A stretch of DNA of 64,000 nucleotides, taken from the NCBI GenBank assembly GCA_014526335.1, contig JACTAT010000226.1:91791-155790 (forward strand), given 5' to 3'. Positions 11,501 through 21,258 of the stretch are shown piece by piece (positions within the stretch are counted from its first letter, which is position 1; each line of letters begins with the position of its first letter). The notes under the pieces were generated by a model, which worked only from the letters and a program-made list of their open reading frames with translations, was not told the origin of the DNA and searched no databases. The position numbers were made by a program, and so were the translations under genes. This DNA comes from Chrysaora quinquecirrha. Lineage: Eukaryota > Cnidaria > Scyphozoa > Semaeostomeae > Pelagiidae.

Positions 11501-11842
11501 ACTTATTTTCTCTGTTGAAAATCCATGGGACAAATAAAACTCAAGTTGACATTTGGGAATATTGAAGGCAGGACGCCCCCGGATACCAGTTAATATCAAT
11601 GGCGAAAGGTAACCTTCATTTATGTCTTCATTTACAATATGAATGCAATGTTTAGCTTTACCAATGAGATCTATGACAATTGGATTTAGATCATACAGGT
11701 CATTAGCCTTGACTACAATTTCATGTAGGTTGTCTAGTTGAAATTGAATTGAGTCTAAATCATCTTTTTTCAGACAAGGCTGTTCCAGTCTGCTGATTAA
11801 GGTTAATAAAATTCCTCTGATGCGATTTTCGATAGTCTCCAA
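8580..11842 (-). CDS. DDE integrase/transposase, IS3-like (rve fold), copy 1
   Basis: Minus-strand exons are 11842-11160, 10485-9936, probably 8987-8904, and 8798-8580 (TGA). Exon 1 has a helical leader, an HTH ([20 protein letters not shown]) and an IS3-style connector ([17 protein letters not shown]), ending at the first catalytic Asp in [12 protein letters not shown]. The intron splits that Arg codon. Exon 2 continues with HGGIDGYSR, the second Asp in [10 protein letters not shown], and the Glu in HNQRIERLW, so the DDE triad is complete. The last exon has the family tail (NFGIDNY). The exon 1 border at about 11836 sits behind a pyrimidine tract, so an upstream exon is likely. The catalytic role would be cleavage and strand transfer of a DNA transposon. 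I relate it to the eukaryotic IS3EU class, from memory. The reading frame is intact here, unlike copy 2. No terminal inverted repeats were recognised. Confidence 0.75.
9613..9772. repeat. Hairpin element family A, second member
   Basis: CAGTGGTGGGCA near 9615 and TGTCCACCATTG near 9758 form terminal inverted repeats around about 140 bases. The ends match the inverted repeat at 5036-5113. It lies in the intron between the second and third exons of integrase copy 1. Confidence 0.4.
10746..11099. mobile_element. MITE family B, copy 1, in integrase intron
   Basis: The ends are near-perfect inverted repeats (TTTTATAAGAAACT and AGTTTCTTATAAAA). Sub-terminal units with TAAGAAACTTCAGTACTGG occur inverted at both sides, so the roughly 350-bp piece can fold back on itself. 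A clearly related element of the same size lies at 29246-29601. No coding capacity. It lies wholly in the intron between integrase exons 1 and 2. Confidence 0.7.
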
Positions 11843-12318
11843 TGGAGCAGTGCAGCAATGTAAAAAGAAATGAATAAAGTTTTAATCTTGACATTGAAGG
11901 CTGAGGGCATACGGTAACATGTAGCGACTCATGAGTTGATTACATTTAAAAGAATACAAATCAGTGAAAGATGGCCAATAAACAGCATTATTGATAGTAT
12001 CCAAAACTTCCATTATCATTTTATCTAAAAAAAAGATGATCCTGTCCATTTGTGCTTGTGCCATATCAAAATACACATTACCAAGTAGCGCAGCATGAAT
12101 ATTATGATTATACAATGTCTGCAGTGTTTCTGAACTTTTCTCACAAAATTGGAACCAGTGGCAGTACAGTATAGGCCTATATTATATCAGTCTATATCGT
12201 CCTAAAAATGGCCTAAATGAAGGGCAGCCCTTATTCGATGATGAGATGAAAATATTTTGAAGACAAAATGAGAACATCCCCTCAGGAAAGTCAATGACTG
12301 TTGCCAGTCAAGACCTTA

Positions 12319-12643
12319 GATCATGAGTTTACGCTGCAATGATCTATGCGGTGTGACAATCCCGTTTGACCTCATCAATACTGTGTTCATATTGCTCTTT
12401 GAAGAAGGGGTCAAAGATTCAAAAACCACCTTGAACACCTTTATTCATGAGATGGCGCATGGTTTTCATTTGCTCTCTACATCTTTTGCTACAAACGAGC
12501 AGGACCACGGAAGGGAATTTAAAAGGCATGCCAAATTTTTGATGGATTGTGTACTTCAACAACAACATTTGTTGCCTAAACCATTTGATAAAGACCCTTT
12601 AGATAAGAAATTTGTGCAAACTGCAACCGGCTCAAATTTATGA
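12319..12643 (+). CDS. SprT-like zinc metalloprotease, terminal exon only
   Basis: An open frame starts behind an acceptor-like CCTTAG at 12318 and ends at a TGA at 12641-12643. The peptide of about 107 residues has the zinc-binding motif HEMAH (12446-12460) and, 17 residues on, DHGREFKRH. This HExxH plus downstream HG-x2-F arrangement is the signature of SprT/Spartan-type proteases, which cleave DNA-bound proteins. The part before the motif (Leu-rich helix) also fits. No upstream exon was found, so the gene is partial. The ATG at 12323 could start a small protein instead. The N-terminal helix and a C-terminal zinc ribbon of full SprT proteins are not seen. It is divergent from integrase copy 1, 0.5 kb away, and might be cargo of that element or an unrelated host fragment. 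Confidence 0.55.
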
Positions 12644-12919
12644 CTTGATAGGTTTTGACTAACACTTCTTTGCTGACATTAGCTACATTTGCGCATTGTT
12701 ATCTCAGGTTCAGTATTTGCCTGTAAGCTATAACAAGCTATTATCTATATACTGTTTTAGTTACTGTTCCATTTAAGTGTTTGATTTTCTATCTGATAAA
12801 CGTTTTTTGTTATTTTTATGTCGAATGTCGATGCATTGGAGAACTTTCAAACCAGTTTTATATTGGTATAATACTATATGCTGCAACTTGTCATACTGCC
12901 ACCCTCTTGCTAATAAAGT
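12644..12919. other. No gene seen
   Basis: AT-rich spacer between the SprT-like exon and the 15-bp tandem array. Only short open frames. Confidence 0.5.
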
Positions 12920-13640
12920 GAAACCTGTATGTAACTTCCCTATATGTAACTATAGTTAACTTCACTAATGTCCCTATTTGTAACATTCCTAGCTGTAACG
13001 TAACTGTAGGTTACCTCTCTACCCTATATGTAACGTCCCTATATGTAACGTAAGTATATGTAGCTTCACTTAGGTAACATCACTATCGTCCCTATATGTA
13101 ACGTAAGTATAGGTAACTTCACTATCGTCCGTATATGTAACGTAACTATAGGTAACATCACTATCGTCCCTATATGTAACGTCCCTATATGTAACGTCCC
13201 TATATGTAACGTCCCTATATGTAACGTAACTATAGGTTACCTCTCTACCATCCCTATATGTAACGTCCCTATATGTAACGTCCCTATATGTAACGTCCCT
13301 ATATGTAACGTAACTATAGGTTACCTCTCTACCGCCCCTATATGTAACGTCCCTATATGTTACGTAATACGTAACCTTACTACCGTCCCTATATGTAACG
13401 TCCCTATATGTAACGTCCCTATATGTAACGTCCCTATATGTAACGTCCCTATATGTAACGTAACTATAGGTTACCTCTCTACCGTCCCTATATGTAACGT
13501 CCCTATATGTTACGTAATACGTAACCTTACTACCGTCCCTATATGTAACGTCCCTATATGTAACGTAACTATGGGTAACCTCACTACCGTCCCTTTATGT
13601 AACGTCCCTATATGTAACGTAACTATAGAAAACTTCCCTA
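12920..13640. repeat. Minisatellite, 15-bp unit TCCCTATATGTAACG
   Basis: About 720 bp of a 15-bp unit in which TCCCTATATGTAACG is repeated head to tail. It is interspersed with longer variants containing TAACTATAGGTTACCTCTCTACCG. The GTTAC and GTAAC elements make parts of the array self-complementary. Short frames inside it are not genes. Confidence 0.9.
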
Positions 13641-13679
13641 CTGTCTCTAATGCAGCTATATGGATTTATTATCATCAGT

Positions 13680-16600
13680 GCTACCACCTTAACACAGGAT
13701 GCCTGAACCCCCCGTTAAACAGTCATTTCACATTAATACTTGTGCTATTTGATATAATACTTGTATCTATTATACGTGTTTATTTTATTCGATTAAAATT
13801 ACTGCAAATAAATTTTAAACACTGCCGCCACCTTAACACATGTTGATGGAACCCCCTGGAACAGAAAATCAACCATGGAGGTGATTGCCTCTCGTTTTGC
13901 ATTGAAAAAAATAATTACTAAAAAAAGTTGTTTCTCAGCGCCGCCACCTTAACACAGGTTGATGGAACCCCCTGGAACAGAAAATCAACAATAGAGGTGA
14001 TTGCCTCTCATTTTGCATTGAAAAAAATTAATTACTAGATACAAGTTTATCAGTGCTGCCACCTTAAGCCTTGTTGATGCAACCCCCTGGCCGCCACCTT
14101 AACACAGGTTGATGGAATCCCCTGGAACAGAAAATCAACAATGGAAGTGATTGCCTCTCGTTTTGCATTGAAAAAAATAATTACTAAAAAATGTTGTTTC
14201 TCAGCGCCACCACCTTAACACAGGTTGATGGAACCCCCTGGAACAGAAAATCAACAATGGAAGTGATTGCCTCTCGTTTTGCATTGAAAAAAATAATTAC
14301 CAAAAAAATGTTGTTTTTCAGCGCCGCCACCTTAACACAGGTTGATGGAGCCCCCTCGAACAGAAAATCAACAACGGAAGTGATTGGCTCTCGTTTTGCA
14401 TTGAAAAAAATAATTACTAAAAAATGTTGTTTCTCAGCACCGCCACCTTAACACAGGTTGATGGAGCCCCCTGGAACAGAATATCAACAACGGAAGTGAT
14501 TGGCTCTCGTTTTGCATTGAAAAAAATAATTACTAAAAAATGTTGTTTCTCAGCACCGCCACCTTAACACAGGTTGATGGAATCCCCTGGAACAGAAAAT
14601 CAACAATGGAAGTGATTGCCTCTCGTTTTGCATTGAAAAAAATAATTACTAAAAAATGTTGTTTCTCAGCGCCACCACCTTAACACAGGTTGATGGAACC
14701 CCCTGGAACAGAAAATCAACAATGGAAGTGATTGCCTCTCGTTTTGCATTGAAAAAAATAATTACCAAAAAAATGTTGTTTCTCAGCGCCGCCACCTTAA
14801 CACAGGTTGATGGAGCCCCCTCGAACAGAAAATCAACAACGGAAGTGATTGGCTCTCGTTTTGCATTGAAAAAAATAATTACTAAAAAATGTTGTTTCTC
14901 AGCACCGCCACCTTAACACAGGTTGATGGGATCCCCTGGAACAGAAAATAAACAATGGAAGTGATTGCCTCTCGTTTTGCATTGAAAAAAATAATTACTA
15001 AAAATGTTGTTTCTCAGCGCCACCACCTTAACATAGGTTGATGGAACCCCCTGGAACAGAAAATCAACAATGGAAGTGATTGCCTCTCGTTTTGCATTGA
15101 AAAAAATAATTACCAAAAAAATGTTGTTTCTCAGCGCCGCCACCTTAACACAGGTTGATGGAGCCCCCTCGAACAGAAAATCAACAACGGAAGTGATTGG
15201 CTCTCGTTTTGCATTGAAAAAAATAATTACTAAAAAATGTTGTTTCTCAGCACCGCCACCTTAACACAGGTTGATGGAATCCCCTGGAACAGAAAATAAA
15301 CAATGGAAGTGATTGCCTCTCGTTTTGCATTGAAAAAAATAATTACTAAAAATGTTGTTTCTCAGCGCCACCACCTTAACATAGGTTGATGGAACCCCCT
15401 GGAACAGAAAATCAACAATGGAAGTGATTGCCTCTCGTTTTGCATTGAAAAAAATAATTACTAAAAATGTTGTTTCTCAGCGCCACCACCTTAACATAGG
15501 TTGATGGAACCCCCTGGAACAGAAAATCAACAATGGAAGTGATTGCCTCTCGTTTTGCATTGAAAAAAATAATTACCAAAAAAATGTTGTTTCTCAGCGC
15601 CACCACCTTAACACAGGTTGATGGAGCCCCCTGGAACAGAAAATCAACAACGGAAGTGATTGGCTCTCGCTTTGCATTGAAAAAAATAATTACTAAAAAA
15701 TGTTGTTTCTCAGCACCGCCACCTTAACACAGGTTGATGGAATCCCCTGGAACAGAAAATCAACAATGGAAGTGATTGCCTCTTGTTTTGCATTGAAAAA
15801 AATAATTACTAAAAAATGTTGTTTCTCAGCGCCACCACCTTAACACAGGTTGATGGAACCCCTGGAACAGAAAATCAACAATGGAAGTGATTGCCTCTCG
15901 TTTTGCATTGAAAAAAATAATTACTAAAAAAAGTTGTTTCTCAGCGCCGCCACCTTAACACAGAGTGATGGAACCCCGTGGAACAGAAAATCAACAACGG
16001 AAGTGATTGCCTCTCGTTTTGCATTGAAAAAAATAATTGCTAAAAAATGTTGTATCTCAGCGCCACCACCTTAACACAGGTTGATGGAACCCCCTGGAAC
16101 AGAAAATCAACAATGGAAGTGATTGCCTCTCGTTTTGCATTGAAAAAAATAATTACTAAAAAATGTTGTTTCTCAGCGCCGCCACCTTAACACAGGTTGA
16201 TGGAACCCCCTGGAACAGAAAATCAACAATGGAAGTGATTGCCTCTCGTTTTGCATTGAAAAAAATAATTACTAAAAAATGTTGTTTCTCAGCGCCGCCA
16301 CCTTAAAACAGGTTGATGGAATCCCCTGGAACAGAAAATCAACAATGGAAGTGATTGCCTCTCGTTTTGCATTGAAAAAAATAATTACTAAAAAATGTTG
16401 TTTCTCAGCGCCGCCACCTTAACACAGGTTGATGGAACCCCCTGGAACAGAAAATCAACAATGGAAGTGATTGCCTCTCGATTTGCATTGAAAAAAATAA
16501 TTACTAAAAAAAGTTGTTTCTCAGCGCCGCCACCTTAAGACAGGTTGATGGAACCCCCTGGAACAGAAAATCAACAATGGAAGTGATTGCCTCTCGTTTT

Positions 16601-19330
16601 GCATTGAAAAAAATTAATTACTAAAAAAATTGTTTATCAGTGCTGCCACCTTAACACAGGTTGATGGAACCCCCTGGAACAGAAACTCAATTATGGAAGT
16701 GATTGCCTCTTGTTTTGCATTGATTAAAATAATTACTAAAAAATGTTGTGTCTCAGCGCCGCCACCTTAACACAGGTTGATGGAACCCCCTGGAACAGAA
16801 AATCAACAATGGAAGTGATTGCCTCTCGTTTTGCATTGAAAAAAATTAATTACTAAAAAAATTGTTTATCAGTGCTACCACCTTAACACAGGTTGATGGA
16901 ACACCCTGGAACAGAAAATCAACAATGGAAGTGATTGCCTCTTGTTTTGCATTGAAAAAAATAATTACTAAAAAATGTTGTTTCTCAGCGCCGCCACCTT
17001 AACACAGGTTGATGGAATCCCCTGGAACAGAAAATCAACAATGGAAGTGATTGCCTCTCGTTTTGCATTGAAAAAAAATAAATACTAAAAAATGTTGTTT
17101 CTCAGCGCCGCCACCTTAACACAGGTTGATGGAACCCCCTGGAACAGAAAATCAACAATGGAAGTGATTGCCTCTCGATTTGCATTGAAAAAATAATTAC
17201 TAAAAAAAGTTGCTTCTCAGCGCCGCCACCTTAACACAGGTTGATGGAACCCCCTGGAACGGAAAATCAACAATGGAAGTGATTGCCTCTCGTTTTGCAT
17301 TGAAAAAAATAATTACTAAAAAATGTTGTTTCTCAGCGCCACCACCTTAACACAGGTTGACGGAACCCCCTGGAACAGAAAATCAACAATGGAAGTGATT
17401 GCCTCTCATTTTGCATTGAAAAAAATAATTACCAAAAAAATGTTGTTTCTCAGCGCCGCCACCTTAACACAGGTTGATGGAGCCCCCTCGAACAGAAAAT
17501 CAACAACGGAAGTGATTGGCTCTCGTTTTGCATTGAAAAAAATAATTACTACAAAATGTTGTTTCTCAGCACCGCCACCTTAACACAGGTTGATGGAATC
17601 CCCTGGAACAGAAAATCAACAATGGAAGTGATTGCCTCTCGTTTTGCATTGAAAAAAATAATTACTAAAAATGTTGTTTCTCAGCGCCACCACCTTAACA
17701 TAGGTTGATGGAACCCCCTGGAACAGAAAATCAACAATGGAAGTGATTGCCTCTCGTTTTGCATTGAAAAAAATAGTTACCAAAAAAATGTTGTTTCTCA
17801 GCGCCACCACCTTAACACAGGTTGATGGAACGCCCTGGAACAGAAAATCAACAACGGAAGTGATTGGCTCTCGCTTTGCATTGAAAAAAATAATTACTAA
17901 AAAATGTTGTTTCTCAGCACCGCCACCTTAACACAGGTTGATGGAATCCCCTGGAACAGAAAATCAACAATGGAAGTGATTGCCTCTCGTTTTGCATTGA
18001 AAAAAATAATTACTAAAAAATGTTGTTTCTCAGCGCCACCACCTTAACACAGGTTGATGGAACCCCTGGAACAGAAAATCAACAATGGAAGTGATTGCCT
18101 CTCGTTTTGCATTGAAAAAAATAATTACTAAAAAAAGTTTTTCCTCAGCGCCGCCACCTTAACACAGGTTGATGGAACCCCCTGGAACAGAAAATCAACA
18201 ATGGAAGTGATTGCCTCTCGTTTTGCATTGAAAAAAATAATTACTAAAAAAAGTTGTTTCTCAGCGCCGCCACCTTAACACAGAGTGATGGAACCCCGTG
18301 GAACAGAAAATCAACAACGGAAGTGATTGCCTCTCGTTTTGCATTGAAAAAAATAGTTACCAAAAAAATGTTGTTTCTCAGCACCACCACCTTAACACAG
18401 GTTGATGGAGCCCCCTGGAACAGAAAATCAACAATGGAAGTGATTGCCTCTCGTTTTGCATTGAAAAAAATTTATTACTAAAAAAATTGTTTATCAGTGC
18501 TGCCACCTTAACACAGGTTGATGGAACCCCCTGGAACAGAAACTCAATTATGGAAGTGATTGCCTCTTGTTTTGCATTGATTAAAATATTTACTAAAAAA
18601 TGTTGTTTCTCAGCGCCGCCACCTTAACACAGGTTGATGGAACCCCCTGGAACAGAAAATCAACAATGGAAGTGATTGCCTCTCGTTTTGCATTGAAAAA
18701 AATTAATTACTAAAAAAATTGTTTATCAGTGCTGCCACCTTAACACAGGTTGATGGAACCCCCTGGAACAGAAAATCAACAATGGAAGTGATTGCCTCTC
18801 GTTTTGCATTGAAAAAAATAATTACTAAAAAATGTTGTTTCTCAGCGCCGCCACCTTAACACAGGTTGATGGAACCCCCTGGAACAGAAAATCAACAATG
18901 GAAGTGATTGCCTCTCGATTTGCATTGAAAAAAATAATTACTAAAAAAAGTTGTTTCTCAGCGCCGCCACCTTAACACAGGTTGATGGAACCCCCTCGAA
19001 CAGAAAATCAACAATGGAAGTGATTGCCTCTCGTTTTGCATTGAAAAAAATTAATTACTAAAAAAATTGTTTATCAGTGCTGCCACCTTAACACAGGTTG
19101 ATGGAACCCCCTGGAACAGAAAATCAATTATGGAAGTGATTGCCTCTTGTTTTGCATTGATTAAAATAATTACTAAAAAATGTTGTTTCTCAGCGCCGCC
19201 ACCTTAACATAGGTTGATGGAACCCCCTGGAACAGAAAATCAACAATGGAAGTGATTGCCTCTCGTTTTGCATTGAAAAAAATAATTACTAAAAAAGTTG
19301 TTTCTCAGCCGCTACCTTAACACAGGTTGA
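13680..19330. repeat. Tandem array of about 47 copies of a 116-bp unit
   Basis: The unit carries GCCGCCACCTTAACACAGG, TTGATGGAACCCCCTGGAAC, AATCAACAATGGAAGTGATT, CTCTCGTTTTGCATTG and an A/T-rich spacer ending in TTGTTTCTCAG. Measured spacings are 116-117 bp. A higher-order period of 465 bp (four units) is visible, for example 14191 against 14656. Variants with TTTATCAGTGCTGCC recur near 16640, 16870, 18500, 18730 and 19080. The first, divergent unit is near 13690. The unit length is not a multiple of three, so open frames of 60-90 codons inside it are chance. The array stops directly at the left side of the Helitron region. Confidence 0.95.
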
Positions 19331-19340
19331 TGGTATATCC

Positions 19341-20158
19341 ATCATAAATGGTTTTCAATATTGCAATGAAATTAATTTCTTATTTTCTATATCCCTTATA
19401 GTTGTTATAAATGTTATTCTACATTTCTCACATCCTTCAACAAAATAAAACCACCATTCAGAAAATTTGAAACTACCCTCTCATATTCTTTTTTCGATTA
19501 TTTGCTTATTCAAGAACATCCGTACACGGAGCAATTTCTTACTGCCAGTACAGTAAGAATTACCTACAGCCAGCTGTTATCACAGGTACTTTATTTTTCT
19601 ATTAACATTATTTTTTATACTAGGCCTATTGACATAACATAATAATTATGCCATTCCTATGATATTCATTTACTCTCAAAATTATATATCATATGAAGGT
19701 TAACATATAAAATGTATTCCTAATTTTCATTTCTTTTATATACATTTAATTCCATTCCTATTTTTTTCTAATTTCCACATTCATGATATCATAACATTCT
19801 GCAAAATAGGCATTCTCTCTCTACATTTCTTTTCAATATTATACAGCATTCACATTTGTATCCTTCTGGCCTTACCTTATTTATAGTTAACAATATATAA
19901 ATCATAAATACTTCTCACTATTGCAATGAAATTAATTTCTCATTTTCTATATTCCTTATAGTTGTTATAAATGTTTTCCTACATTTATCACATCCTTCAA
20001 GAAAAGAAAACCAGCATTCAGAAAATTGAAGACAACCTTCTCATATTCTTTTTTAGATTATTTGTTTATTCAAGAACATCCGTATACGGAGCAATTTCTT
20101 ACTGCCAGTACAGTAAGAATTACCTACAACCAGCTGTAATCACAGGTACTTTATTTTT
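19341..20158. repeat. Direct repeat, two 258-bp copies 560 bp apart
   Basis: Copies lie at 19341-19598 and 19901-20158 with the same length and about 90% identity by eye. Each ends in TATCACAG or TAATCACAG followed by GTACTTTATT, a donor-like border. Each has a TATTCTTTTTT tract that ends in CG in the first copy but AG (acceptor-like) in the second. The frame between those points is open in copy 1 (motif EHPYTEQFLTASTVR) but has TAA in copy 2. They could be a duplicated leader exon of the Helitron gene, each copy inactivated differently. Confidence 0.65.
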
Positions 20159-21258
20159 ATCATTCTTATCCATTTCTTATATCCACCTCATTCCAGATAT
20201 ATGTCATTACATTATCTACATGTGTTCACCTGTGGTTGTATATAAATATTAACCTATAATATTCCATATTAAGTTACATAATTTTAAATATAATCTTCCC
20301 ATCATACAATATTGACATTTCTATCCTCAGGGCCTTCTCCAATTATTAGTTGTACATATATTCATAATAAATACTTTCCAAATAAATACTTTCCAGTATT
20401 TAAATTTCATGAATTCACACATTTGTATAGTGTAAATATCTTTCATACATGTTTTCCTACATTTACAACCTTGAAAAATAGAAAATTACAATAAAATCTT
20501 TGCTTAAAAAATTTCTTGGAAATTACAAATAATTTACATCTATTTCTACATTCATACAATTCAATCACTTCCTCTATATTCTTCAATGGTCACATTTATG
20601 ATTATTATCATATACTGAAAACTAAATAGGCCAATTCTCTCTATATTTCAGTAAACAATAGCATATTCCATTTCGCACTAATGACATTTATTTATTCTAC
20701 TTACTTTCACCTCATTTTACATCAATTCATTTCATTGCTATCCTTCATTTGTTTCAATTTTTGACTTATAACTATTGTCAAATACTGGAGAAAGCATTTT
20801 CTCCAGCACTGATTCATCATACAGCTAAATATTTAATAATAGGGATAACGCTCTCTACATTTCTTCATTTCATTAAATATTACATTCTTCAGTATTTAAA
20901 ATTTTTTACAATCATCTTCTGAAGCTGCATGTATCAAATCCATTCAATTGCATTGCTATCCATATTATAATTGTGATACAGGCTATTATTAACACTTACT
21001 AAAATTACATATTCCCATTCAGTATTCCTTCTCAGTTCTCACTTCATTGTTATATATTTGCAAATCATCCAAACATACATTCCATTAGTTATATTGCTAT
21101 ATCAATTCCTGTGCTAGTCAATTATCTTCAATATACATTATATTCATTACCTATCTTTCACATTTTTCAGATTCACATCCTCAATATTTCAAGGAACATA
21201 ACAAACACATAAAGGTTAGCTTCCATTTCCTTTTACACTCTTTCACTTTATTGTCATA
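20159..21258. other. Helitron leader, AT-rich, one possible exon
   Basis: Over 1 kb of T/A-rich sequence with many CATTTC/TATATT runs and no long frame. A short exon-like segment at 21171-21214 is bounded by TTTTTCAG and GTTAGC and, if entered in phase 1, reads as a hydrophilic 15-residue peptide (HPQYFKEHNKHIK). Its connection to the ORF at 21259 is not established because no good acceptor lies between. Confidence 0.35.

Noticed and set aside
11882..12115. 77-codon minus-strand frame upstream of integrase copy 1
   Set aside because: No splice signals join it to the integrase frame and no family is recognisable.
8580..12643. Exact termini of an IS3-like transposon around integrase copy 1
   Set aside because: I could not find matching inverted repeats and a target duplication bracketing the integrase with or without the HECT gene, so no element boundaries are claimed.
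14191..18481. Repeated 60-90-codon frames (EVIASRFALKKI)
   Set aside because: They follow the 116-117-bp satellite unit and break whenever the unit is 116 bp; there is no splice or start context.
13680..19330. CRISPR-like reading of the regular array
   Set aside because: The units are contiguous near-identical copies with no unique spacers, in eukaryotic DNA.
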